From Polydactylus sextarius (Eukaryota; Chordata; Actinopteri; Polynemidae), in the NCBI GenBank assembly GCA_016801845.1, contig CM028923.1, forward strand, positions 17,902,679-17,966,678: 64,000 nucleotides of DNA. Direction: 5' to 3'. Positions 34,298 through 44,629 of this stretch are shown piece by piece. Within the stretch, counting starts at the first letter, position 1, and the number at the start of each line of letters is the position of its first letter. The notes below the pieces were generated by a model. The model made no database searches. It had not been told where the DNA came from and was given only the letters and a program-made list of their open reading frames with translations. Made by a program: the position numbers and the translations under genes.

Positions 34298-37200
34298 GTA
34301 TGACACACACACACCTGTAATCACCTTTAACACCTGCTAAGTAACTCAACTCTCATCATTAGTATCGTTTGACTCGTACCATGTTTATATATAGCTGGGT
34401 ATCTGGAAAAACAATGACGCTTTTGTCTTTCATTTACAGAAAAATGGAGTTTTGAATCACTGAAAAACAATTATTTCTGAAACCTCTAGCCGTAGTTGAG
34501 ATTTAGTAAGGGAAACTCTGTTTTCACATCTGAACCTCCACAGATTTTGCATGCTCATAATAGTTCTTGACAGTGTATTTATGCGTATTTGTGTAAATTA
34601 ATACTTTTTGGAAAACAATCTGATGTGAACAAAGATATTATTGAGAACAGAAGGGGGGTTACAGTTTCGTGCATACCTGTCTACATGTAAACAAGCAGAA
34701 AATCTTTTATATTCACTATAATTATTAAACAGAACATTTCTAAAAGCCACACATGACACACATAAACAAGAGAAAAAGAAAAAAAGAAAAACTCCCCCTT
34801 TCTTGTAAAAGCAGCGTTTTGGGTCGAAATGTGTATTTTCTTCTGTGATTTTCCAGCTCCTGTGGAGTTGATCTCAAATGGAAAATGTAACAGTTTCACA
34901 TAAAAGGTTAAAAGTTTTGTTAGTGACTATTTTGAACTTATTGTAATTCCTTATTGTCTTGCATATTTTCCAACTCCAAGCTATAAACTTGAATGCTTAT
35001 TGGATTATCAACTCCACACATTTCTTGAAACCCCGTTGGCTATTTGCAACAAAACGTTATAGCTTAGCCCCTTTAAGTGTGCTGCATCCCTGTGAAAGGC
35101 ATTCTACAATTGAAAATGAATTTTCAGAGTCTGTTAAATCTGTTTTTTTGCCCATTTTTTTCTGAGGTAAAGAGGCTGTAACACCTTGATAGGACATTAA
35201 TCACTTTAGGTCACATCACTCCTTCATTGCAAAAATACACATCATCTGATAATTCTTAAATCCAATAAGTATTCAAGTTAATATAGGTTGGAGTTAAAAA
35301 AAATATGTATAGAAGTGACAATAAGGTCAAAATATAGGCCTAATAATTGTGCAGGCAGTGTAGTAACTAACAGAGGTCGTGGGGAGTGGGGAGAGTTAGG
35401 GAGAGTTAGTGTGAGGACAAGTGATTAGGGTCTACTTGTAGAGGCTGATCACACACTGTGACACCTGCTCATGCTGAATAGGGATCTGTGTGTCTACAGT
35501 TTTTTTTGTGGTGGTGGTGGGGTCTCAGCCCTGTTGCTGTTAATTGTAGCACTAATTCTTTTACCCACTGTCAATGGCAGTGGTTAATAGCAGTTCTTTT
35601 TTAGTTTTGAGACAATTTAAAGAGAAAGGAAACAGAGCACACAGACTGTTAAATATTAAATTACATGTATGCCCACTATATCCACCTCCTGTGACCCAGT
35701 CACCCCTTTATTTCCTTTAGGTGACATGCCTGGCCTGTGACCATCGCTCCAACACTGTGGAGCCCTTCTGGGATCTGTCTCTGGAGTTTCCTGAGCGTTA
35801 TCACAGTAATAGCAGGGAGTCTGCTGCACAGGTTTCATGCCATCTGACAGAAATGCTGGCCAAGTTCACGGAGACCGAAGCGCTGGAGGGAAACATCTAT
35901 GCCTGTGACCAGTGTAACTGTGAGTGCAAACATGTAAACACATTTACACCTGGGGTTATGCTGCGTTCCATTTACCTTAGAAGTCAGAACTCGGAGCTGG
36001 GAATGACATCACAGCCGAGTTATCAGCCTTTAAGTTACATCAGAAAAGTTGTCAATCTGCTAATCCAGGGCACAGTGGATGTGGATGCACAGCTATAGCT
36101 GTGTGTGTGTGTGTGTGTGTCTGTCTGTCTGTCTGTCTGTGTCTGTGTCTGTGTCTATGTGTCTTTTATAACGGCAAAACAAACATCATCGAACATCAAA
36201 CAACATCGTCGATCATCCTCTCAATTGAGTTGCAGATCGGCACAAGCCTCTAGTCACCATCACTTAGAGCATTTTAATCGTGTCAGTTAATGGGCACTGA
36301 TCTACCAGCCTATTGTTAGCCATTGTTAGCAGCAGCCTGCGTTATAGTTGATATATACTACTTGAAAAATGTAAATTACACTATCGCAGCATTTCCATAT
36401 ATATACAGCACACAACACTATGTGTACGAGTTATGTAGTACGACAAAACTAGTCAGAAGTGCTAATAAACAGAATATTACAGGGGCTTCTACAACTGTTT
36501 ACACTCGGGGCAGCCATCTTTGATTCAACTCGGGGGTGGTGAGGATTTTCCGACCTACCAAGTCGGAAATCCGACTTCGGGGGGCGCTCCGGTTAATATT
36601 TCCAATTTGGAACTGGGAAATTCCAGCTTTCAGGTACAAATGGAACACAACATTAATATGCATCCCAAACCCACATTCTGTCTTTTCTGTCCTTATCTTA
36701 AATAAATAGTTAACTTCCTTACATTTATTAATTGGTTTCGGAGAGGAAACTACTGATATGTCTTACTTTTAGAGCAACTATTGATGTAACCTTTCTGTTT
36801 AAGCACAGAGTGTCAGAGGAGAACAACAGTAAAGATAATTGTGGTGTAAAATCATTAAGGTAATAACCAACTTACCCAAAAAAAAATACAATTCTGAAAT
36901 TCTGACAATTCAAAAAACCTTTGTTGCCTTGTTTACAAGATGTAAATCCACAGCGATAACGCCACATTTCCTAAACAACTACATCTCCCAGGATGCTTTG
37001 TGAGCAGTTTCCGCTCAAAAATATTCCCGCCTGGTAACAGGCTGTGATTGGACGGAGGGGATCAGCCTCTTCTCTGATTCACTATAATGAAAATTGACAG
37101 AACAAGCCGGAGATATTGGCATTTTTATTAGATGACTGTGTTTACTGTACACACACAAGATACTGTGAATGGAATGATACTAATATGGAATAATAACGAT

Positions 37201-40200
37201 AATAATAGTAAATAATTAAAATATAATAACTGAATGATATAATAAATTAAGTTTAATAAGTTCTGTTATTCAATAACTAAGAAATTTCAAATTTACAGAT
37301 GGTGACAAACTGTACCACATTACAGAACACCTGATTGTTTTGCTCTGTTTCACTTAAGCAGCATCAGTCTTTGCACAGACAATGTTCATATATTGATACA
37401 TGGGTTTCATTAGTTTTTTTGTTTCTGAAGCATATTTCCAGAGGGTTTATATGCTATAAAACAAAAAATCAAAGCAAAAAATTGGTGAGGAAAAAAAATG
37501 TATTTATTTATTTATTTATTTTACTGTTTTATCCTCAATTACTTTGACACAGTAGCATCTATTGTGACGATTACACCTCTCTTGAGGTCTCACAAGTGTT
37601 AGATTTATTTTGATTCTAAGATTGTTTACATAAGATTGCTTGTTATTGCAGAAAGAAACTTAGTTAATTATGGACATGCATTTTTCAAGAGGCAACCTCA
37701 GAAATACCCTCAGGGAAAAAGAGGTTAATAAACTCATTTGTTGCATTTAACTTCAGTGCCATCTTAAACAAACAAATGAAAAATATTCAAGACAAAGGTG
37801 TACACATCACACGCCTTTACCATACGTTTTTACTACCTTTCATCACAATTGCTGATCACAATAAGCTGTTTTAACCAGTTAATGCTTCTTGTGTTGGCTC
37901 TGCACAGTGGACTTTGAAATGGTCCCAGACTCTGGATATTTCTAGACAGTATTTTTAGTCTAATACTGACCAGCGGTCTGTGTGAAATGCAGCAGAGCAG
38001 TAGCTGTGTAGGGCGAGTGAAATTAATTAAACAAAGCCTCGTGATTATTGATAAAGATATAAAATTATTCTGCAGAATAATCCCTGATAACAACAATGTT
38101 TTATAATATTATAATACTGACAGTCTCTTAGTGAGACACATGATGCTGCTCTCCCAGTAGCTACTCCCTCTGTAGGTTGGTCAGCGTCGTGAGTTCTTCA
38201 TCTTAAGGGTAGAGGTTGTACATCCCCCATTGTCACAGACAATGTTGATGTTTTGTACCATCTTTTTCTTCTCACGCCGCTTAACTTCTATTCTGTATCC
38301 CCTTCTCCTTCACCGGGATCTGGGGTCTCTTGTTGGATCAAATAATCGAGCAGCACAGTGTCATCAGCTGATCACTGGAGTGACAATCGGGCAATGACTC
38401 CTTGGTTGTCATAGTCAAAAACAAAAACACCAGGAAAAAAAGAAAAGAAAAATATGAGGAAAAAGCCGCCCCGACAAAAAAAGAAAGAACGGCTCCAGTC
38501 AAAATGTTCAAAAGTTTAGGTTAAAAAAAAAAAAGGGAAAAAGTAAGAAAATGAGACGCTGCTGTCAAACTGGCTGACACTCACACAGCGCCATGACAGT
38601 AACACCTAGACACTGGTCACAAACATGCAGCAAAGGCTGAGACGATCAGGAGAATAATATTTGCACTGTGCAACTCCCCTCTCTTACGTGCAGCTGCTCG
38701 ACGGCGGACCTCTTCCAAACCGGTCATCCTGACCCAAGCACAGAAACAGTTGATGGTCCATAAACTGCCTCAGGTCCTGCGGCTTCACCTCAAACGCTTC
38801 AGGTGAGTTGACGTTGCACCAGAGACAGTCAGGAAAAAAAGATGTTGGGGCTTTTACTAGCTGCCATGTAAGTAGCTGAACAATACGAGCAACATGAATT
38901 ATGTGGTTTGTTGTCCCCAAAACTCCTCTTGTCCTTTACTCTCACATTAGATATGGTCACATGGGAGGAAATGCATTTAAAATTGTACAAACTAAAATGT
39001 TTTTTCTTAACTAGTAATTATGTTCCAATTGCCTAGCTGTACTGAACTGCAGGACTGCTGAGATGTACGTTTTAGACTCAGTCTTTGGCTTCCTCAGGTG
39101 GTCTGGGAGGAACCACAGAGAGAAGATCGGAGTCCATGTCAGCTTCGATCAGCTTCTCAATATGGAGCCCTACTGTTGTCGGGAGCCCAAAAGTGTGCCC
39201 TGCTCCAGTCCCAGCAGCCCCAGCTCCACAGGCTCACCACGCCCCAAGCACTTCCTCTATGAACTCTCTGCTGTGGTGATGCATCATGGGAAGGGCTTTG
39301 GCTCTGGGCACTACACTGCCTACTGCTACAACACAGAAGGAGGTGAGTTAAAGTTTCTTAATGTCTTCTTTTGTTTGATTCACCGTGTTGAAAATCACAT
39401 GATATGTCCTCGCTTTGCGTCACAATTACAGAATGGGGCAGTTCCAACTAGTAGAATTACCCCAGATAGATAAAAGATGGGCAGTTTCTTTCATGTGAAA
39501 AGTCTTGACGCTGACCAGAAAGCTGTAATGTGCTTATTACACCGCATGCTGAACTCCACTAGAAACAGTGCCAACCCCTTTTACTGCTGATACAGGAATC
39601 TTGTCAAACAGCGCAGACAGTCAGTGAATAAGAACCACAACTGAGGAGTGTTCAAGACAAAGCGCACTCATGTGTTCAGCCTGTGGTGCAACATATGGAA
39701 GAGAATCACCAAGATGGAAGGAAATTGGAAGCTGTCGGAAATTTGACAATCTGACAATAACGGTAGTTTATAATAGGATTGTTTGGAATTGTTAAGTGAG
39801 CCGCTCCAGTCGTTTAGGTGGGCCGGATGTGGCCCGGGGGGTTTAGTTTGGGGACCCCTGCTTTAAAACATCTGTATTTGCTCTTGATTTGACATTTGAT
39901 ATGACGAAATCCTAACTTGAAGTTAAGAAGTGTAAGCTCAAGTTCCAGAAACCATTGTACCTGGAATAACCCGCCACAGAACACACGGCTATTTTCACAG
40001 ACAGATTTGTGTAAACCAATGGTCATGTGTAAAATGGGCCTGCTCTTCTAATCCCACTTTGGTTTGTCTAAATACTAGTTGAGAGTTGCCCATTATTCAA
40101 ACGGAGTTACCTTAATTTGATCTTGTTGTCCCTCTGATGTTTCCACAGGCTTCTGGGTTCACTGTAATGACTCTAAGCTGAATGTGTGTTCAGTGGAGGA

Positions 40201-40273
40201 GGTCTGCCGAGCTCAGGCCTACATCCTCTTCTACACACAGCAAGTAACTCAGGACAAAGACCGGCCGCTATAG
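32741..40273 (+). CDS. usp44: ubiquitin carboxyl-terminal hydrolase 44
   Basis: USP44 is a nuclear cysteine deubiquitinase that counters APC/C-Cdc20 ubiquitination at the spindle checkpoint and removes ubiquitin from H2B (family knowledge). Exons: 32741-34297, 35721-35919, 38694-38802, 39098-39342, 40149-40273; 2235 nt, 744 codons. The ATG at 32741 was chosen because it opens MDRCKHVG, like the family, with G at -3 and +4; the upstream in-frame codon at 32699 is TTG. A ZnF-UBP domain spans about residues 4-100 (C4, H6, C26, C29, C38, C41, H43, C46). A basic, Glu/Arg-rich linker runs about 180-320. The USP domain has Cys box GNTCYMNS (C333), YAQQDAQEFL, His box GSGHYTAY (H693) and CNDSKL (D711). 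All catalytic residues are present. USP49 is the closest alternative; the syntenic position favours USP44. Confidence 0.96.
34298..35720 (+). other. usp44 intron between coding exons 1 and 2
   Basis: AT-rich DNA with no recognised gene or repeat beyond homopolymers and a short gtggtggtgg run near 35510. Confidence 0.7.
35721..35919 (+). CDS. usp44: usp44 coding exon 2
   Basis: The exon follows acceptor tttcctttag in phase 0. It encodes VTCLACDHRSNTVEPFWDL through LAKFTETEALEGNIYACDQC, with the paired CxxC zinc ribbon of USP domains. Donor gtgagt starts at 35920. Confidence 0.96.
35960..36650. mobile_element. MITE-like inverted-repeat element in usp44 intron
   Basis: Left end GTTCCATTTACCT (35965-35977) is matched by inverted right end GTTCCATTTGTACCT (reverse complement of 36632-36646). 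Similarity continues inward (GAGCTGGGAAT / AGCTGGAATTTCCC). A GT/CTGT microsatellite lies inside at about 36100-36160, and an internal palindrome around ccgacc..aagtcggaaatccgacttcgg near 36550-36580. The left end is only about 40 bases from the splice donor. Confidence 0.65.
36978..37051. promoter_or_regulatory. Promoter-like motif cluster inside usp44 intron
   Basis: Within 75 bases are ACTACATCTCCCAGGATGC (36978-36996, the ZNF143/SBS motif), TTCCCGCC (37024-37031, E2F-type) and ATTGG (37047-37051, an inverted CCAAT box). No exon can be assigned downstream before the 38694 exon. Function is inferred from motif content only. Confidence 0.35.
37100..38693 (+). other. Remainder of usp44 intron
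   Basis: AT-rich sequence with A/T homopolymers and a ttta repeat near 37500. No gene is recognised. Confidence 0.6.
38694..38802 (+). CDS. usp44: usp44 coding exon 3
   Basis: The exon encodes SARRRTSSKPVILTQAQKQL then HKLPQVLRLHLKRF. Acceptor is cttacgtgcag and donor gtgagt. Confidence 0.96.
39098..39342 (+). CDS. usp44: usp44 coding exon 4 (catalytic His)
   Basis: The exon encodes RWSGRNHREKIGVHVSFDQL, MEPYCCRE and VMHHGKGFGSGHYTAYCYN. It ends at donor gtgagt at 39343. Confidence 0.96.
40149..40273 (+). CDS. usp44: usp44 terminal coding exon
   Basis: The exon follows acceptor gtttccacag. It encodes GFWVHCNDSKLNVCSVEEVC then AQAYILFYTQQVT and stops at TAG 40271-40273. The tail after the USP domain is short: remembered human USP44 extends about 30 residues further. 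Confidence 0.95.
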
Positions 40274-41845
40274 GACCACAATCCTCTCTCCCTACTAATC
40301 CTCCGCTGCAGCCTGACCACTCAGCGACCGGACAATATCAGCACAGCCCCCTCTCTCTTCCCTCTCTCTGTCTTTGGGCATTTTATATCCGGGAGGATGG
40401 GTCTTTTTTTTTTTTTTTTTTTTTAAGCCTGTTTTTCTAAGTAAGGAAAAAAAAAAGAGGAGAAGGACTCATTTTTAAAATCCGGTTCTACTTTATGAAC
40501 TTCTTGTATATTGTGTTTATATGTAGGTATTTTTTAATGAGAAAATTGTGATGTTTGTGTTTTGTGTACAGTTTTTTTTTTTTTAAAGAGAGTATCAGCC
40601 AAGATGTGTCTCGGTAGCGGCCAACAGACCCGGGCAAGGCATGACTACATTCATTCAAAGTGTGCTCTCCAGGTCGTACAGGTGTGTTCACGTGTCTGCC
40701 TACCCGTGCTGGTTGCTTGTTGATTGTAAATGCTGTTTGTTTTTAAAATCAACTGAAATGTTTCTCAGTCACTTTAGATAGTCAACACAGAACTGGATGT
40801 AGGGTTGTAAAAAAATGCCATTGACTCACTAGAAATGGCCTCCCTGTGTACTAGACTGGTCAAGTTTTGATGAATGTTAATATTATGGCTGTGTTCAACC
40901 ATTTTCCTGCCAGAAATGCACTAAATATATTATTAGCATTGTGTTTTTTTTGACTCAGCGTTGGTTCATGGTTTAAAGATCTGTACAGAAGCAGGACAGG
41001 GAGTTTATATTTCTTCCTGAAGCACTCCTGCATCTGTCAGGAAAAAAATAGCAGACTTCAAGCCAAAGTCTTGGGGGTGGGGGGTGTTTGGAAAAACCTC
41101 TCAGCATTTCCAAAACGATTCCATGTTTTTGCCTCCTTTCTTTAGTGACTGATAGCGGGGTAAAGTTTCCAAAGGGATGATTTCTGGCTGAATGCTGCCA
41201 CCTCACTGCTCCAGAATGTAACTTTTTTTTCATAGTCTAAACTGACCAGACAGATACTAGTGTATTAGAAAAGTGCCCTTTTGTCAAAAAAAAAAAAAAA
41301 AACCCACATATTTTTATAGTTCATATCAGTTCATCAAAATGGAATCTGCACAGCCGCAAACCCACACAAACCAGCATTTAGATAATGAATGTATTTTTAT
41401 ACAATCCTTCTCAGAGGTTTTAGAAAAGAGGCCATCGACTGTTGTAAAAAAAGTTTCATTGTATGTTGGTGACAAGGTGTGTACCCTTTGTGTACATTAA
41501 CTGTTTTTTATCTACCATCAGATGTGATGAGATTTCTGCAGTGTATACAGATTGTGATATTTATCTCCATACTGGAGACAGCTATACAAAATGACAAGAA
41601 AAAAAAAAAAAAAAAATCCAATCTCCACCTCAATCAAGTTCCTTCTGGATTTATCCAGTAGAAGGAAATTCAAAGCACACTTCATATTGTTTTTCCTTCA
41701 TGGTCAACTGTGACACATTAGTTGTTGGCATTTTGGTTACGACTCCATGGGTGTGTGTAAATTTATGGAAGTTATTCTATGCAAATTGTTACCTCATTTT
41801 TTTCTAGAGAAAATTACCTCAATAAATGAGAATATTTTTTCATTT
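40274..41845 (+). other. usp44: usp44 3' UTR (probable)
   Basis: AT-rich sequence without coding potential. It contains several homopolymers and a canonical AATAAA at 41821-41826. The end is inferred from that signal. Confidence 0.55.
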
Positions 41846-42336
41846 TTCTACAAAAGATGCCGGTGTCTTGCTCTTTTCTTTTTCTTCCTTAATCCAGTAC
41901 AGTAGTGAGCTAATGGGATTTGTGCTGCCTGTAAGTATCGGATATTTTTCCAAGTCTCTCAGTCATTCAGTGCACATAATGTTGGAAATACATATTTTTT
42001 TATATATATAATTAAAAAAAAGCAGATATTTATATTTGATTCACTATAAACAGTGAATTTGTCCATTTTCTCCCTAAAATTGACAATGTAACATTTAAGG
42101 AAATAGAGTGATTCACCTTCTAACCTGGTTGGATGGGAATATTAACACCATTTAATAGTATTTCTATAAATGTAAAGCTAACAGAGTGTTGCAATATCTG
42201 CATTCATATGTGTGGTTATTGGTAGTTTAGGAATTACCAAAACATAACATTGTTCAGATCACAAAGGACTCTAAAAATTCAAACACATTAGAGCTCAGTT
42301 GTTCTCATAATTCACCAAATTAATGTAATACAGTAA

Positions 42337-42394
<58 letters not shown>
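42337..42394. repeat. (GATA)n microsatellite
   Basis: About 14 uninterrupted tetranucleotide units lie between the convergent usp44 and metap2 genes. Confidence 0.98.
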
Positions 42395-42395
<1 letters not shown>

Positions 42396-43339
42396 CACCT
42401 CTCTGTCACTCCCTCACTTGTTTTTCACTAATACATACATTTCATCACCCTCTAAAATAACCATTTAATTCATTTTTGGGCAAAACTGACATTTTTTGCT
42501 TATGTCATCTCCTCATGATGCTGCCACACCTTCAGTTGATCAAATCATTTGATTCTAGCCCTTTAAGATAACGACCTTTGTCAAGAGTGTGACTTGAGCT
42601 GATTTATTACACCCAAGTCCAAATAAAATGTGACAATTTGTGACAACATAATAGCTTTCCAAGATGGCGGCCGCCTTCAGTGAACTAATTTCCATGATTC
42701 TTGACTTGTCCCAAATTGGTGAGTGATGAGATTTTTACCATAAGTTAACATCTTACAAATAAAGGCTAGGCTTTAAATATTCCATAGTTGTTTAGAAGAG
42801 TTCAGACATTCGATTGTCAAATCATAGTTTAGCTAGTTTAGTTTAGCTAGCAAAGAATGGAAATGCTCTTCAGTTTGTGGCTGTTAAAATGTCAACTGTT
42901 GGTAAATGTTAACAATAATTCAGCCACTTTGGGAAACTGATGTAGCTTCATTCAACTGTCCACAAGACAATGAATGTTACATGGATGTAAGACTTTGGAA
43001 TAACAGATATTCATAAATATTAGTAATGTCTAGTAAATAATGAACTAATTATAAACAAAACATTTACAGACATTTGTAAACAATTAGGAAATTAGTTTAG
43101 TTAGTTTGTCAGTTTTATTGTTGACACAAATATTAAGTCGCAAAGACATGTTCAAAAAACTGCCCGAGTCATTTATTTTTAAGTTACATAATTTACACAC
43201 AATGTTATTACTATACCATAGTCATCCTATGTTACATCCTTTTGAGTGAAATGATCAATAAATGTCATATGTTAAATTTTTTTGTGTTTCCTGAAAAACT
43301 TGAAAAAAATGATTATTTTAGCGATTATTTTATTATTAT

Positions 43340-43678
43340 TATTTTATCATCCATGTTATTATCTTATTTACATGACAGCATGTCATTTCTGTCTCTACAT
43401 GGTCACGTTTGCACGTCTCCTGAGGTGTTGAGTTGTTCAGCCTTGATGAACACTCCCTTTGTGACTCTGGGAACATAAGATCTATGTATATATCAAGATG
43501 TACAGTCTTGTATAGATGTATAGTCTCAATATGGCGGAGTAACATGGCGACCTGCATTTAGCTCACCAGGTCTATGTTTATATAAATGGAAAATTCAAAA
43601 CCTACCAGAACATTTTGACTTGTTAATGGAGATAATTACTAATTAATGAGGTCATATTTGTTAATAGATAACCTGAAA
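43340..43678 (+). repeat. Interspersed repeat, first copy of an inverted pair
   Basis: The segment cttatttacatgacagcatg (about 43365) through aacatggcgacctgc, aatggaaaattcaaaaccta and gttaatagataacctg (43676) reappears in inverse orientation at 50117-50745 with roughly nine in ten bases conserved where aligned by eye. It contains two ATGGCG motifs. Confidence 0.75.
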
Positions 43679-43905
43679 TGCCAATCCCAGCTGCTGTGAA
43701 GGCAGGGTCCACCCTGGACAGTTGCCAGCTTGTCACATGGCCACATGTACAGATGAACATTCGCACTCACGTCCGCATCCATTTTTTAGCTGTGGAAACC
43801 CACGCAAAGAAGATACAAAGTCCACACAAAGAGTCCAACCACGGACCTTCTTGCTGTGAGCAACAGCATTAACCCCGTTCCACAGTGCTGCTCCTATTAC
43901 AACCA
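43679..43905 (-). mobile_element. tRNA-derived SINE, near full length
   Basis: On + it reads caatcccagctgctgtgaag, then gggtccaccctggacagttg, then ccttcttgctgtgagcaaca and cccgttccacagtgctgctc. Reversed, it starts with a tRNA-like head (A-box-like near 43890, B-box-like near 43845) and ends in the LINE-like tail. It abuts the preceding repeat directly. Confidence 0.7.
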
Positions 43906-44096
43906 TCATGACATGGAAAATACTAAGAAATACTGACTGGAATAATGTTAAATGAAGTATATAAAGTGTGTATTTATATTTATATGTGTGTGTGTTTTTG
44001 ACAGATCTTTCCAGCTCTAGTTTAGATAATCAGTGATGTTAATTCACAGTTTTTCTGGGACACCAGAAGAGGACAGGCCACAATGAGCAAAATTAT

Positions 44097-44102
44097 TTTA
44101 AT
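44097..44102 (-). terminator. Candidate metap2 polyadenylation signal
   Basis: TTTAAT on +, i.e. ATTAAA on -, lies about 790 bases past the expected metap2 stop. It is the best hexamer I can find in range. Confidence 0.35.
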
Positions 44103-44629
44103 CATCTTTTTTTTCTTACAAAAACATTTCCAGGGAGTTCAAAATGAAGCATTTTAGTTTGGAACATACAATGGCAGCAGCCATTTCAAAGATACTTTAC
44201 AAATATCAAAGAAACAATGACTGGAAAGGCCAGAGTGCAGAGTTCCCCCGTCCCTCGAATAGCAACAGAAGCCAAACATACAGCTGCAGATACATGATGA
44301 CTGAAGATGGAGTTTATATAAACTGCAGCACCCGAGCTTTAAATGTTATCAATTGTCTGTTTGCAGAGATTTCTGGCCATGCATTGGCCTGACCACTTCT
44401 CAAACCCCAGCAGTAGCATTTGTGTTTGATTTGATTCAAGCACCAAAGTACTGGAGGCTTAAAGTGGAGCCACAGAAATAGAAAATAAGATGTGGAGGGA
44501 GGGGGAGGCGCAGGTGTACGCAGTTGTAATTGAGGTCCACAGGGCACTGAGGGAAACTACGATGATTCCTCCAACAGAAACATGTTGGCTTGTTTACAAT
44601 TTCTTTATCTGTGGTTGCTGATAGAAAAC

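Noticed and set aside
42661..42675. aagatggcggccgcc as a promoter start site between usp44 and metap2
   Set aside because: It matches a YY1-type motif, but no exon, donor or reading frame follows, and similar ATGGCGG motifs occur in the nearby dispersed repeat.
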